This document shows, in pieces, positions 42,448 through 50,453 of a stretch of 64,000 bases of DNA. How positions within the stretch are numbered: the first letter of the stretch is position 1; each line of letters begins with the position of its first letter. The position numbers and the translations under genes are program-made. The stretch is from contig NZ_NKYF01000011.1 in the NCBI RefSeq assembly GCF_002262885.1, positions 1 through 64,000 on the forward strand, in the 5' to 3' direction. Under the pieces are notes generated by a model. It ran no database searches. It was not told the origin of the DNA and worked only from the letters and a program-made list of their open reading frames with translations. This DNA is from Pseudonocardia sp. MH-G8. GTDB taxonomy: Bacteria > Actinomycetota > Actinomycetes > Mycobacteriales > Pseudonocardiaceae.

Positions 42448-42562
42448 CGATAGCTCCTGTCCGTGGGGTCCGCGACGCCCACACGCTCGCAGCGACCGAT
42501 CGAAGCAGGAGCGAAACCGGGACGAAGCCGATCGCACGCACCGGGCGGACGCATGGACCGGT

Positions 42563-42600
42563 GCTACCCTCGGCACAGCTGGTAGTGCAGCTATCCATTC
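42563..42600. promoter_or_regulatory. MerR promoter region with GGATAG-type half sites
   Basis: GCTACC-N12-GGTAGT (42563-42586) forms an inverted repeat, followed by CTATCCATTC (42591-42600), the complement of GAATGGATAG found in the MFS operator. This 149-base divergent stretch between the monooxygenase and MerR starts probably holds both promoters. Self-binding by the MerR protein is inferred. Confidence 0.45.
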
Positions 42601-42616
42601 AGACGAGGAGGTCACC

Positions 42617-43252
42617 GTGCGGATGGCGGAGTTGAGCAGTCGCACGGGCGTCCCCATCCCGACGATCAAGTTCTACTTGCGCGAGGGTCTGCTCCCCTCG
42701 GGTGAGCGCACGAGCCCCAACCAGGCGCAGTACGGCGAGGAGCACGCCCGGCGGCTCAAGCTGATCCGCGCGCTCGTCGATGTCGGCGGCCTGTCGATCG
42801 TGGCCACCAGCACCGTGCTGGGGCACCTCGACGCCGTCGAGATGGGCACGCTCGACCAACTGGGCAAGGTGCAGTACGCGCTCACCCAGCGCCGCGAGCG
42901 CGAGCCGGAGCACGACGAGGCGTGGCGGGCCGCGCAGGCGCAGGTGGACGAGCTGCTCGAACGGCGCGGCTGGAGCCTGCGCGGCGACAACCCCGCGCGC
43001 ACGAGCCTGGTCGAAGCGCTCTCCACCCTGCACCGCCTGGGCCAGCACGACGTGCTCGACCTGCTCGACCGCTACGCCGACGCCGCCGAACACCTGGCGA
43101 GCGCCGAGGTGACGGCGATGTGGGAACGCCCGTCGATCGAGGACCGCGCCGAGGGCGTGGTGACGTTCGCGGTACTGGCCGACGCCCTGCTGGCCGCGCT
43201 GCGCCGGCTGGCCCAGGAGGCGGAGGTCGTGCACACGGCGACCTCCGCATGA
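42617..43252 (+). CDS. MerR-family transcriptional regulator
   Basis: 211 aa. The MerR winged helix is at 1-70 (MAELSSRTGVPIPTIKFYLREGLLP). A long helical C-terminal domain of 140 residues is larger than that of metal sensors, as in multidrug-sensing MerR proteins. GTG 42617 has GAGGAGG six bases before it. It lies head-to-head with the FAD monooxygenase. Shared promoter motifs before the MFS and MmpL genes make it the best candidate regulator of export. Confidence 0.87.
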   Translation: MRMAELSSRTGVPIPTIKFYLREGLLPSGERTSPNQAQYGEEHARRLKLIRALVDVGGLSIVATSTVLGHLDAVEMGTLDQLGKVQYALTQRREREPEHDEAWRAAQAQVDELLERRGWSLRGDNPARTSLVEALSTLHRLGQHDVLDLLDRYADAAEHLASAEVTAMWERPSIEDRAEGVVTFAVLADALLAALRRLAQEAEVVHTATSA

Positions 43253-43288
43253 CCCGGCGTTCTGGGCTGAGTCGACCATCGAACTTGA

Positions 43289-43966
43289 TCAGGCGCGATG
43301 TGCCCGGACCGGCATGCTCTCCCACCCCCGGAGGGTGTTGTTGTGGTGCCGGCGCGTCGGTCCGATGAGCTCGATCGCACGTACGCGTCGGATCAGCGCC
43401 GCGAGCACGGCTTCCGCCTCGAGCCGGGCGACGTGCTGGCCGACGCATTGATGGATGCCCATACCGAAGCCCACATGGCCAGAGGGGTCACGACCGAGGT
43501 CGAAGTCGTCGGGGTCGGTCCAGCGCCGGGGGTCACGGTTGGCGCTACCGAGGAACATGAGGATCTTCTTGCCGTCGGGGACGACGTGCTCGCCGATCCG
43601 GACGTCGGTGGTCGCGGTCCGGAAGAAGATCTGCACCGGGGACTCCCAGCGCACCGCCTCGTCGAACGCGACCCGAGCCAGGTGCGGCTGCTCGCGCAAC
43701 CGCTGCCACTGATCGGCATTCGTGGCGAAGGCGTGCAGGACGGCGGAGAGGCCATGGATGGTCGTGTCCACCCCGGCCGTGAGCAGGGACCGGACGATGA
43801 GCGGTGCCATCTCGGGCGTGATGTCTCCACGGTCGGCCGCCGCCCAGATCGAGGCGCCGAATCCGTCGGATGACAGCACGTCCCTCTCGCACTGCGCGTT
43901 GACCCAGGCCGAGAGTTCCGGCACGCGCGCGGCACCCTGCGCACGACGCAGCCAGCAGCAGATCAC
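43289..43966 (-). pseudogene. 5'-truncated cytochrome P450
   Basis: About 225 aa against 400 for a whole P450. The C-terminal half is intact: I-helix LLTAGVDTTIHGL, ExxR as EAVRWE, and the heme loop FGMGIHQCVGQHVARLE with its Cys. The first 14 residues (MICCWLRRAQGAAR) do not look like P450 and the N-terminal substrate-recognition half is missing. The break lies within 15 bases of the neighbouring YxxxE gene, so arrival of that module probably cut the P450. It should not be functional. CYP199-like in the visible part. Confidence 0.83.
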
Positions 43967-43979
43967 CTCGCTACTTCCG

Positions 43980-44315
43980 TCAGGCCCGACCCCACAGCGC
44001 GGCGTTCTCGCCCTCGGTGCGGCGGTAGTGATCTTCCATCAGCTGCAGGGAGTCGCGGATCCTCACGAGCTCGGCCTCGAAGGCGATCATCGCCGCGTAC
44101 GGCCCGTCGGCTGCGTCCATCACGCGGAGGTTGTAGGAGTTGGCGACCTCGGCGCTCACCGGGTCGCCGAGCCACGGCTCGCGAATGTAGGCCTCCTGAC
44201 CGAGCCTGACGAGGTGCTGTCTGAGCTCGCCGAGCGCATCATCGAACGCCGCGCGTACTGCCGGGATCGCGTACGGCTCGATCCGCATGGTGGTGGGCGG
44301 GAACTGGCCGGGCAT
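43980..44315 (-). CDS. Small helical protein with YxxxD/E motif, candidate type VII secretion substrate, copy 1
   Basis: 111 aa, all-helical, no signal peptide. I do not recognise a named family. Near the C-terminus HYRRTEGEN contains Tyr-x-x-x-Glu, which fits the YxxxD/E export signal of ESX substrates after a helical hairpin of PE/WXG100 size. GGAGGGTGA precedes ATG 44315. It follows a DUF3558 lipoprotein gene by 115 bases; an identical arrangement recurs at 50003-51059. Function in secretion is inference. Confidence 0.65.
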   Translation of the reverse strand: MPGQFPPTTMRIEPYAIPAVRAAFDDALGELRQHLVRLGQEAYIREPWLGDPVSAEVANSYNLRVMDAADGPYAAMIAFEAELVRIRDSLQLMEDHYRRTEGENAALWGRA

Positions 44316-44430
44316 TCACCCTCCTCGGACCGACACCGGGTCGCTGTGACCGTAGGCATGCCGCGACACATCTGCGCCCGAACCGAGCAGATCGTGTGCG
44401 ATCGTGAACGTCTCCCGCGGATGAAGCCAC

Positions 44431-45036
44431 TCAGCGGTCGAGCAGGGTCGTCATCACCGCGGCCGCGACGATCTCCGCGTCCCGGCACAGCTGCAGCTGC
44501 GGGATCGGCGGTCGGCGCCCTCCGTCCCGGAACTGGACGTCGATCAGTTGCCCCGCCGCAACGTCCACGATCACAGTGCAGTACTCGGTGAATCGCGTCG
44601 GAACTACCACCACGGCCGGGAAGCCATGCACGATGGATGGCCGGATCTCCGCCGCCAGGTCGCCGGACGAGTATCGCTCGATGCCCACGCTCGTCACGAG
44701 ACTCACCCCGGCCGTCACCGCCCGCGGCTCGAACCCGCCAATGGTGCAGAGCGGCACCTCGACCCCGTCGTACAGACCCACCGGGGCCTGTGAGGACAGC
44801 GGCTGAGCATCCAACCCCAGCTCCGCCCGCTGCTCCTCCGTCAACAGCGAGCACGGATCCACCCCGTCCAACCGCACCTCCCGCGGCCGTGGCGGCAACT
44901 CGGCCACGCCGTCCGGCCGGGCCTCCGCGGACGTCGGCGGCACCGACGGGCCTGCGCCTCCGACCGCGCACGCCGCAGCCAGCACGGCCACCACCACGGC
45001 CAACACCGCGCCCCCCACCCGTCTCACGAGCAGCAC
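44431..45036 (-). CDS. DUF3558-family lipoprotein, copy 1
   Basis: 201 aa. A signal peptide with lipobox-like AVLAAAC near residue 23 and a Pro-rich linker precede the DUF3558 domain: REVRLDGVDPCSLLTEEQRAELGL, CTIGGFEPRAVTAGVSLVTSVG, and a C-terminal YCTVIVDVAAGQLIDVQF with paired cysteines. Such lipoproteins are surface-anchored in Pseudonocardiaceae and mycobacteria, and their role is unknown. The GTG start is at 45036. It is 75-80 percent similar by eye to the copy at 50454. Confidence 0.83.
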   Translation of the reverse strand: MLLVRRVGGAVLAVVVAVLAAACAVGGAGPSVPPTSAEARPDGVAELPPRPREVRLDGVDPCSLLTEEQRAELGLDAQPLSSQAPVGLYDGVEVPLCTIGGFEPRAVTAGVSLVTSVGIERYSSGDLAAEIRPSIVHGFPAVVVVPTRFTEYCTVIVDVAAGQLIDVQFRDGGRRPPIPQLQLCRDAEIVAAAVMTTLLDR

Positions 45037-45419
45037 GGTAGCGGCCCGATCACGTTGTGGTCACCGGATGCGTGGAGGCCGTTCGTGGTGGGAGGTCCGC
45101 CCGCCGCCAGGGCACTCCCCGGCTTCACGGACGTCAGCAGTCACGACCGGCACAAGCACGTCCTCGATGATCGGCGGTTCGGCGCGTTTCCGGGCGGATT
45201 CGACCCGTTTTCGCGCCGAACCGTCGATCAAGACACCGTGTGGCACCAGCAGCTCTCGCATCTGGGTGCCTCGGCTGTTTGCCTACCGTCCTGCAGCGGG
45301 CAGACGTTGGCCGGGAGGAGACACTCGCCCCGCCTCGTGACCGCCGCCGGCAAGTCCGACTCGGTGACCGACGACGGCCGGACGCCCGCGTCACGCCTCA
45401 GCCAGCCGATCCGCTCCAC
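45037..45419. other. Non-coding stretch between DUF3558 and HNH genes
   Basis: 383 bases. Short open frames exist on both strands, but none has family features, a ribosome site or balanced composition. A minus-strand 66-codon frame at 45061-45261 (RELLVPHGVLIDGSARKR) is the most protein-like and may be a remnant. The last 30 bases next to the lipoprotein belong to the duplicated module. Confidence 0.4.
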
Positions 45420-46337
45420 TCAACCGGCAGCGCGGAAGGCCGCGTAGCGCTGCTCCAGCAGCTCCCGGTCCGGCTGTTCCGCCCGCGCTCGCGGAAGCGC
45501 CATCAAGGACTGCCCGTGCCGACCCTTCAGCCCGTGCTCGAGCATCGGACCGTCGATCTCCTCCAGCAGGTCCGCCCGGATCTCGACGACAAGGTCGGGG
45601 CGGATGCCGAGCACCGAGCTGTCATACGCGGCGTGGTGGATCTTGCACAGCGCCAGCCCGTTCCGCACGGCGGCGATGCCGCCCTCCTCCCGGTCCGCGA
45701 CGATGTGGGCCGCGTCGAGCAGCTGCGCGTGCCGCAACGCGCAGACCGCACACCGCGTCTCGTAGGCGCGCAGCACCGTCGCGCGGAACACCGGCTGGTG
45801 CAATCGCCGCTTGGTCTCGCTGATGATGTAGCGACGCAGCTGCTCCTCGACGGGACGACCGGGTGACACGAGGCCGCGAGCGACCTCGGGGTCGATCACG
45901 AACTGCTGCTGCTCCGGCTCCTCCCACAGCAGGTACACCGGGTAGATCGGCTTGTAGACCCCCTGCGCAATCCCGACGAACCAGATCAGCGGCGCACCCT
46001 GGCGCATCACCTCGCGCAGCGCCCGGTTCTCGGCGTGGTTCGGGTCGTCGCCGCGCCACTTGTAGCGGAGCAGGCCGTCCGGCCCGACCTCGTCGTCGTA
46101 GGGCCGGGCCGCACCGTCCGCGCTGTAGACGGTCCGGATCGACAGCGCGGAGGTCAGCTCCTTCGGCTTGCGGATCCCGCGCTGGGCGTCCATGAGCCTG
46201 AACGGCTTGCCGTCCAGCTCGAAATCCTGCAGCTCCTGCCACGAGATCGGGGTCTCGCCGTCGTGGGTGCGGACGGTCAGCCAGCGGATCGCCTCGCGCC
46301 GCAAGCGCGAGTCGAAGTCGTCCTCACCGGCCGGCAT
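45420..46337 (-). CDS. HNH endonuclease (putative restriction endonuclease, COG3440-like)
   Basis: 305 aa. The C-terminal HNH zinc-finger nuclease is clear: CAVCALRHAQLLDAAHIVAD near residue 195, then NGLALCKIHHAAYD near residue 228, with paired Cys and the catalytic His. The N-terminal 170 residues include a SRA/YDG-like stretch (YSADGAARPYDDEVGPDGLLRYKWRGDD) that may read modified bases. Such proteins are predicted stand-alone restriction enzymes that attack foreign or modified DNA. No methylase partner is near, which fits a modification-dependent enzyme. Confidence 0.85.
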   Translation of the reverse strand: MPAGEDDFDSRLRREAIRWLTVRTHDGETPISWQELQDFELDGKPFRLMDAQRGIRKPKELTSALSIRTVYSADGAARPYDDEVGPDGLLRYKWRGDDPNHAENRALREVMRQGAPLIWFVGIAQGVYKPIYPVYLLWEEPEQQQFVIDPEVARGLVSPGRPVEEQLRRYIISETKRRLHQPVFRATVLRAYETRCAVCALRHAQLLDAAHIVADREEGGIAAVRNGLALCKIHHAAYDSSVLGIRPDLVVEIRADLLEEIDGPMLEHGLKGRHGQSLMALPRARAEQPDRELLEQRYAAFRAAG

Positions 46338-46643
46338 GCTGCGCCGACCCAGTCGTCACGCCCAACGCGCTCCCCGCCCACACTGCCGCGGACGACGTTG
46401 CGCCGCCCAGGTACAAGATCGCTGCGCGTGCGGGCGACGTCACCCCGCGCCGCCAAGATCACTCGAACGGCCTCATGCCCTGGAACCGTTCGCGATACGG
46501 ACTCCCTGGCCCCCGTTCGGATGGATTCGCCGCATCGCTCGCGAGGACGGCCGCGGTGGCCCATCCTGAGGACGGGCCCGCAGCACGGCACTGCAGCCCG
46601 TCGCGCGTGGCCCGCACAGGTTCGTCGGACAAGGGAGTCGGGT
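46338..46643. other. Promoter-sized gap before the Baeyer-Villiger monooxygenase
   Basis: 306 bases between the divergent HNH and monooxygenase genes. I see no gene, no strong dyad and no consensus promoter. It should hold both promoters. Confidence 0.4.
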
Positions 46644-48362
46644 GTGACCGGTACGTCGAATTCCACGCAAGCTTCGGAGCCTCGGGTCGACGAGTTCGAT
46701 GCGGTCGTCGTCGGGGCAGGGTTCTCCGGTTTGTACATGCTGCACCGCCTGCGCGAGCTCGGCCTCTCGGTGCGGGTGTTCGACGCCGCGGGCGACGTCG
46801 GGGGCACCTGGTACTGGAACCGCTACCCCGGCGCACGTTGTGACAGCGAGAGCATCTACTACGTGTTCTCGGACCACTTCTCCGAGGAACTGCTCGAGGA
46901 CTGGACCTGGAGCGAGCGCTACGCGGCGCAGCCCGAGATCCTCAGCTACCTCCGGCACGTCGCCGACCGGTTCGACCTGCGCAAGGACATCCGGTTCGAC
47001 ACCCGCGTGAGCGAGGCGGCCTACGACGAGGCGACGGACCGCTGGGAGATCCGCACGGACGACGGCGGTCGGACCACGGCGCAGTTTCTGATCACCGCGG
47101 TCGGCTGCCTCTCGGTCACCAACCTGCCCGAGTTCCCGGGCCGCGAGAGCTTCGAGGGCGCGTCGTACCACACCGGCGAGTGGCCGCACGAGGGCGTCGA
47201 CTTCACCGGGCAGCGGGTGGCGGTGATCGGGACCGGCGCGACCTCGGTGCAGATCGTGCCCGAGATCGCCGAGCAGGTCTCCCACATGTACGTGTTCCAG
47301 CGCACCCCCAACTACGACATCCCGGGCTGGAACCGGCCGCTCGACGAGGAGTACGTGCGCAAGACGAAGGAGAGCTACAAGGAGCTCTGGCAACGGATGC
47401 GGGAGTCGAACCTGGGGTTGCCCTACGACGTCCCGGAGCGCTCGGCGATGGAGGTCAGCCCGGAGGAGCGTCGGCGCGTCTACGAGGACGCCTGGGGGAA
47501 GGGCGGCTTCCGGATCGGCGCGGAGACCTTCAACGACATCCTGCTCGACGAGCAGTCGAACGAGACGGCCTCGGAGTTCATCCGATCCAAGATCCGGGAG
47601 ACCGTGCGCGACCCCGACGTCGCCGAGCTGCTCGCGCCCAAGGACCACCCGTTCTTCACGAAGCGCCCGCCGCTCGAGCACGGCTACTACGAGGCCTTCA
47701 ACCGGGAGGACGTGGAGCTGGTCGACGTACGGCGCTCGCCGATCGAGGCGATCACCCCCACCGGGGTGCGGACGCGCGACGCCGAGTACGAGGTCGACAG
47801 CATCGTCTACGCGACCGGTTTCGACGCGATGACCGGCGCGTTGTTCGCGATGGGCATCCACGGTCGCGGCGGGGTGCCGCTCACCGAGAAGTGGGCGGAC
47901 GGGCCCCAGACCTACCTCGGGCTGGCGACCCACGGTTTCCCGAACCTGTTCACGCTCACCGGCCCGCAGAGCCCGTCGGTCCTCACGAACATGACCGCCG
48001 CGATCGAGCAGCACGTCGACTGGGTCGCCGACTGCGTCCGGTACATGCGCGAGCACGACCTCGAGCGGATCGAGCCGTTGCCCGAGGCAGAGGACGGCTG
48101 GGTCGCCCACCACACCGAGGTCGGCGACGCGACGCTCCTGCCGAGGGCCAACTCCTGGTGGGTGGGGGCGAACATCCCGGGCAAGCGCCGCACGCTCTAC
48201 CCCTACCTCGGGGGCCTCGGGACCTACCGGGAGGTGTGTGACCGCATCGCCGCGAACGGCTACGAAGGGTTCGCCCTGGGCAGGCGCGGCGAGGCGGCGG
48301 AGGCCGGATCTCCTCCACAGGCGCGCCCGTCGGCCGAGCCGACACAGCAGATCGTGGGGTGA
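46644..48362 (+). CDS. Baeyer-Villiger monooxygenase (cyclohexanone monooxygenase type)
   Basis: 572 aa. The FAD motif VVVGAGFSGLYMLHRL begins near residue 21, DVGGTWYWNRYPGARCDSES follows, and the BVMO fingerprint FEGASYHTGEWP lies near residues 170-181. The NADPH motif VIGTGATSVQIVPEIA is near residue 193. ATG (start) GAP and later YATGFDAMTG complete the class. It converts a ketone to an ester or lactone with NADPH and O2. The start is GTG 46644 after AAGGGAG; the long open frame upstream is not coding. It is coupled (GTGA) to an esterase that would cleave the ester. Confidence 0.9.
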   Translation: MTGTSNSTQASEPRVDEFDAVVVGAGFSGLYMLHRLRELGLSVRVFDAAGDVGGTWYWNRYPGARCDSESIYYVFSDHFSEELLEDWTWSERYAAQPEILSYLRHVADRFDLRKDIRFDTRVSEAAYDEATDRWEIRTDDGGRTTAQFLITAVGCLSVTNLPEFPGRESFEGASYHTGEWPHEGVDFTGQRVAVIGTGATSVQIVPEIAEQVSHMYVFQRTPNYDIPGWNRPLDEEYVRKTKESYKELWQRMRESNLGLPYDVPERSAMEVSPEERRRVYEDAWGKGGFRIGAETFNDILLDEQSNETASEFIRSKIRETVRDPDVAELLAPKDHPFFTKRPPLEHGYYEAFNREDVELVDVRRSPIEAITPTGVRTRDAEYEVDSIVYATGFDAMTGALFAMGIHGRGGVPLTEKWADGPQTYLGLATHGFPNLFTLTGPQSPSVLTNMTAAIEQHVDWVADCVRYMREHDLERIEPLPEAEDGWVAHHTEVGDATLLPRANSWWVGANIPGKRRTLYPYLGGLGTYREVCDRIAANGYEGFALGRRGEAAEAGSPPQARPSAEPTQQIVG

Positions 48363-49303
48363 ACGAGATGCCGCTGAAGCCCGACGTGCAGGCCCTCCTC
48401 GAGCAGTTCGAGGCTCAGGGAGTGCCGCCGTTCGACCAGATGAGTGTGCCTCAGGCACGGGACGCGGTCGCAGCGTTCCGGGACCTGCAGGGCGAGCCCG
48501 AGCCGGTCGGGGAGATCCGGGACATCCTCGTTCCCGGCCCGGCCGGAGAGCTCCCCGTCCGCGTGTACCACCCGGAACCGGGCACGGCGTTGCCGCTGTT
48601 GATCTACTTCCACGGCGGTGGCTGGGTGGTCGGGAACATCGAGGTCGTCGACAAGCCGTGCCGGGCGCTCGCCAACGCCTCGCGGTGCGTCGTCGCGTCG
48701 ACGCAGTACCGGCTCAGCCCGGAGACGAAGTTCCCGGGCCCCGTCGAGGACTGCTACGCAGCCACGAGCTGGCTCACCGAGCACGCCGGCGAGCTGGGTG
48801 CCGACCCGGCCGAGGTGGGCGTCGGCGGCGACAGCGCCGGTGGGAACCTCGCGGCCGCAGTCACCCTGATGGCCAGGGACCGCGGCGGGCCACGGCTGGC
48901 CTACCAGCTGCTGATCTACCCGGTGACGGCGCCGGCTCGCGGCACGACGTTCGCGTCCTACCGCGACAACGCCGACGGCTACCTGCTGACGCGAGGCAGC
49001 ATGGAGTGGTTCTGGGACCACTACCTCCGATCGCCGGAGGACGGGACGAACCCCTACGCCGCGCCGCTGCACGCCTCCGATCTCAGCGGCCTGCCCCCGG
49101 CGATGGTCATCACCGCCGAGTTCGACCCGCTGCGCGACGAGGGCAAGGCGTACGCCGAACGGCTGCAGCAGGCCGGTGTGAAGGTGAGCGCCAAGCCGTA
49201 CCCCGGCGTCATCCACGGCTTCTTCTGGATGGCCGGTGTGCTCGGGGACGGCCGCACCCTGATCACCGAGATGGGAGAGGAGCTGCGTGCCCATCTCGGA
49301 TGA
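48359..49303 (+). CDS. HSL-family alpha/beta-hydrolase (esterase)
   Basis: 314 aa. Oxyanion motif HGGGW at residues 85-89, nucleophile elbow GDSAGG with Ser159, catalytic Asp in AEFDPLRDEG, and His in GVIHGFFWM. This is the hormone-sensitive-lipase (class IV) esterase family. The start is GTG 48359 in the monooxygenase stop; ATG 48368 is possible. Paired with a BVMO it would finish ketone breakdown to an alcohol and an acid. Its end overlaps the next gene by 17 bases. Confidence 0.9.
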   Translation: MNEMPLKPDVQALLEQFEAQGVPPFDQMSVPQARDAVAAFRDLQGEPEPVGEIRDILVPGPAGELPVRVYHPEPGTALPLLIYFHGGGWVVGNIEVVDKPCRALANASRCVVASTQYRLSPETKFPGPVEDCYAATSWLTEHAGELGADPAEVGVGGDSAGGNLAAAVTLMARDRGGPRLAYQLLIYPVTAPARGTTFASYRDNADGYLLTRGSMEWFWDHYLRSPEDGTNPYAAPLHASDLSGLPPAMVITAEFDPLRDEGKAYAERLQQAGVKVSAKPYPGVIHGFFWMAGVLGDGRTLITEMGEELRAHLG

Positions 49304-49799
49304 CCGGGAACGCCGGGACTCCCGCCGGCTCGTGATCGTCCGGCACGCGAAGTCCGCGTGGCCGGACGGCGTGCCCGACCCGGAACGGCCGCTGAACGCG
49401 CGCCGCAGGCGGGATGCCCCCGCCGCCGGACGGTGGATCCGGGATCGGATCGGCCACCTCGACGCCGTGGTCTGCTCGCCCGCGACCCGCACCCGCCAGA
49501 CGTGGCGGCTGCTCGCGGGCGAGCTCACCGGGCCGCCCGCCGCGGTCTTCGACGACCGGGTGTACGCGGCGTCGGTCGACACGCTGCTCGCGGTCGTGCG
49601 CGCGCTGCCGGACGACGTGGGCACAGCGCTCCTCGTGAGTCACAACCCCGGGGTCGCCGAACTCGTCGCCGCGCTGACCGGTGAGGAGTTGGAGATGAAG
49701 ACGTCGGCGATCGCGGTCGTCGGGTTCGGCGGCTCCTGGGCGGACATCGCGTCGGGCCGGGCAGTCGTGGTCGATCAGGCAACGCCGCGCGGGTCGTGA
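49287..49799 (+). CDS. SixA-like histidine phosphatase
   Basis: 170 aa of the histidine phosphatase superfamily. The phospho-accepting RHAKS motif is at residues 19-23, with Arg in SPATRTRQTW and the second catalytic His in LLVSHNPGVAELV near residue 118. SixA removes phosphate from phosphohistidine in signalling proteins; actinobacterial homologues are common with unknown target. The start is GTG 49287, inside the esterase end. It is probably transcribed with the BVMO and esterase but need not share their job. Confidence 0.83.
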   Translation: MPISDDRERRDSRRLVIVRHAKSAWPDGVPDPERPLNARRRRDAPAAGRWIRDRIGHLDAVVCSPATRTRQTWRLLAGELTGPPAAVFDDRVYAASVDTLLAVVRALPDDVGTALLVSHNPGVAELVAALTGEELEMKTSAIAVVGFGGSWADIASGRAVVVDQATPRGS

Positions 49800-49839
49800 C
49801 AGATGACCAACCACGGATTGTGAGTCAGTTGCGCGCCGC

Positions 49840-49971
49840 GTGAAGGACCGGACCCTGCGCGCCCACTGCACTCGCATCGGCGACCGGCACCTGCTCATCG
49901 CCGTGGCCGGTGAGGCAAAGGTGCGCGCGGCGCTGCGGAAACTGGGCTATGCACTCGGCGCCGATACGTGA
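49840..49971 (+). CDS. Small ORF, possible gene remnant
   Basis: 43 codons from GTG 49840. It reads like a real C-terminus (LLIAVAGEAKVRAALRKLGY) with alternating strand/helix, but it lacks a ribosome site and a family I know. It may be the end of a lost gene between SixA and the second DUF3558 module. The frame is open upstream only to 49807. Confidence 0.25.
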   Translation: MKDRTLRAHCTRIGDRHLLIAVAGEAKVRAALRKLGYALGADT

Positions 49972-50002
49972 ACCACTCGCGGACTCGACGGTCGCCCCCG
50001 CA

Positions 50003-50344
50003 TCAAGCCAAACCCGCCCCCCACAACGCTGCGTTCTCGCCATCGGTGCGCCGGTAGTGATCTTCCATCAGCCGCAACGAGTCGCGGATCTTCATCAGCT
50101 CGGCCTCCAGCGCGACCATCGCCGCGTACGGCCCGTCTGCTGCGTCCATCACACGCAGGTTGTAGGAGGTCGCGACCTCGGCGCTCACCGGGTCACCGAG
50201 CCAGGGCTCGCGGATATAGGCGTCTTGGCGGAGCCTGACGAGGTGCTGCTTGAGCTCGGCAAGTGAGTCGTCGACGGCCGCACGCACAGTCGGGATCGCG
50301 GACGGCTCGATCCGCAGGGCGGCGGATGGGAACTGGCCGGGCAT
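50003..50344 (-). CDS. Small helical protein with YxxxD/E motif, copy 2
   Basis: 113 aa, paralogous along its length to the gene at 43980: same MPGQFP start, same REPWLGDPVSAEVA core and HYRRTDGEN, which keeps the YxxxD pattern. The C-terminus adds GLA. Conservation of the motif in both copies supports a functional export signal. It follows its DUF3558 gene by 109 bases. A 22-base identical element lies in both gaps. Confidence 0.65.
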   Translation of the reverse strand: MPGQFPSAALRIEPSAIPTVRAAVDDSLAELKQHLVRLRQDAYIREPWLGDPVSAEVATSYNLRVMDAADGPYAAMVALEAELMKIRDSLRLMEDHYRRTDGENAALWGAGLA

Positions 50345-50453
50345 GGCCCCCTCCTCGGAACATCACCGGAGACGATCCGACGGTAGCCTCGCCACGTCGA
50401 ATCGGAGGCCCAAGCAGCGAGATCGTGTGCGATCGTGAACGCTCCGCTCCTGA

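Larger units (their letters stand above)
43980..45067 (-). repeat. Duplicated two-gene module, copy 1
   Basis: The YxxxE protein gene plus DUF3558 gene, with similar spacing and matching bases continuing about 30 bases beyond the lipoprotein start (to GTGGTCACC near 45067). The second copy at 50003-51089 lies in the same orientation 6,023 bases away. Four unrelated genes lie between them. Confidence 0.8.

Noticed and set aside
45055-45447. 130-codon plus-strand frame between the DUF3558 and HNH genes
   Set aside because: No domain, odd composition and it runs into the HNH coding region antisense.
46035-46643. N-terminal extension of the Baeyer-Villiger monooxygenase
   Set aside because: The open frame upstream of GTG 46644 lies partly antisense to the HNH gene and has no family features.
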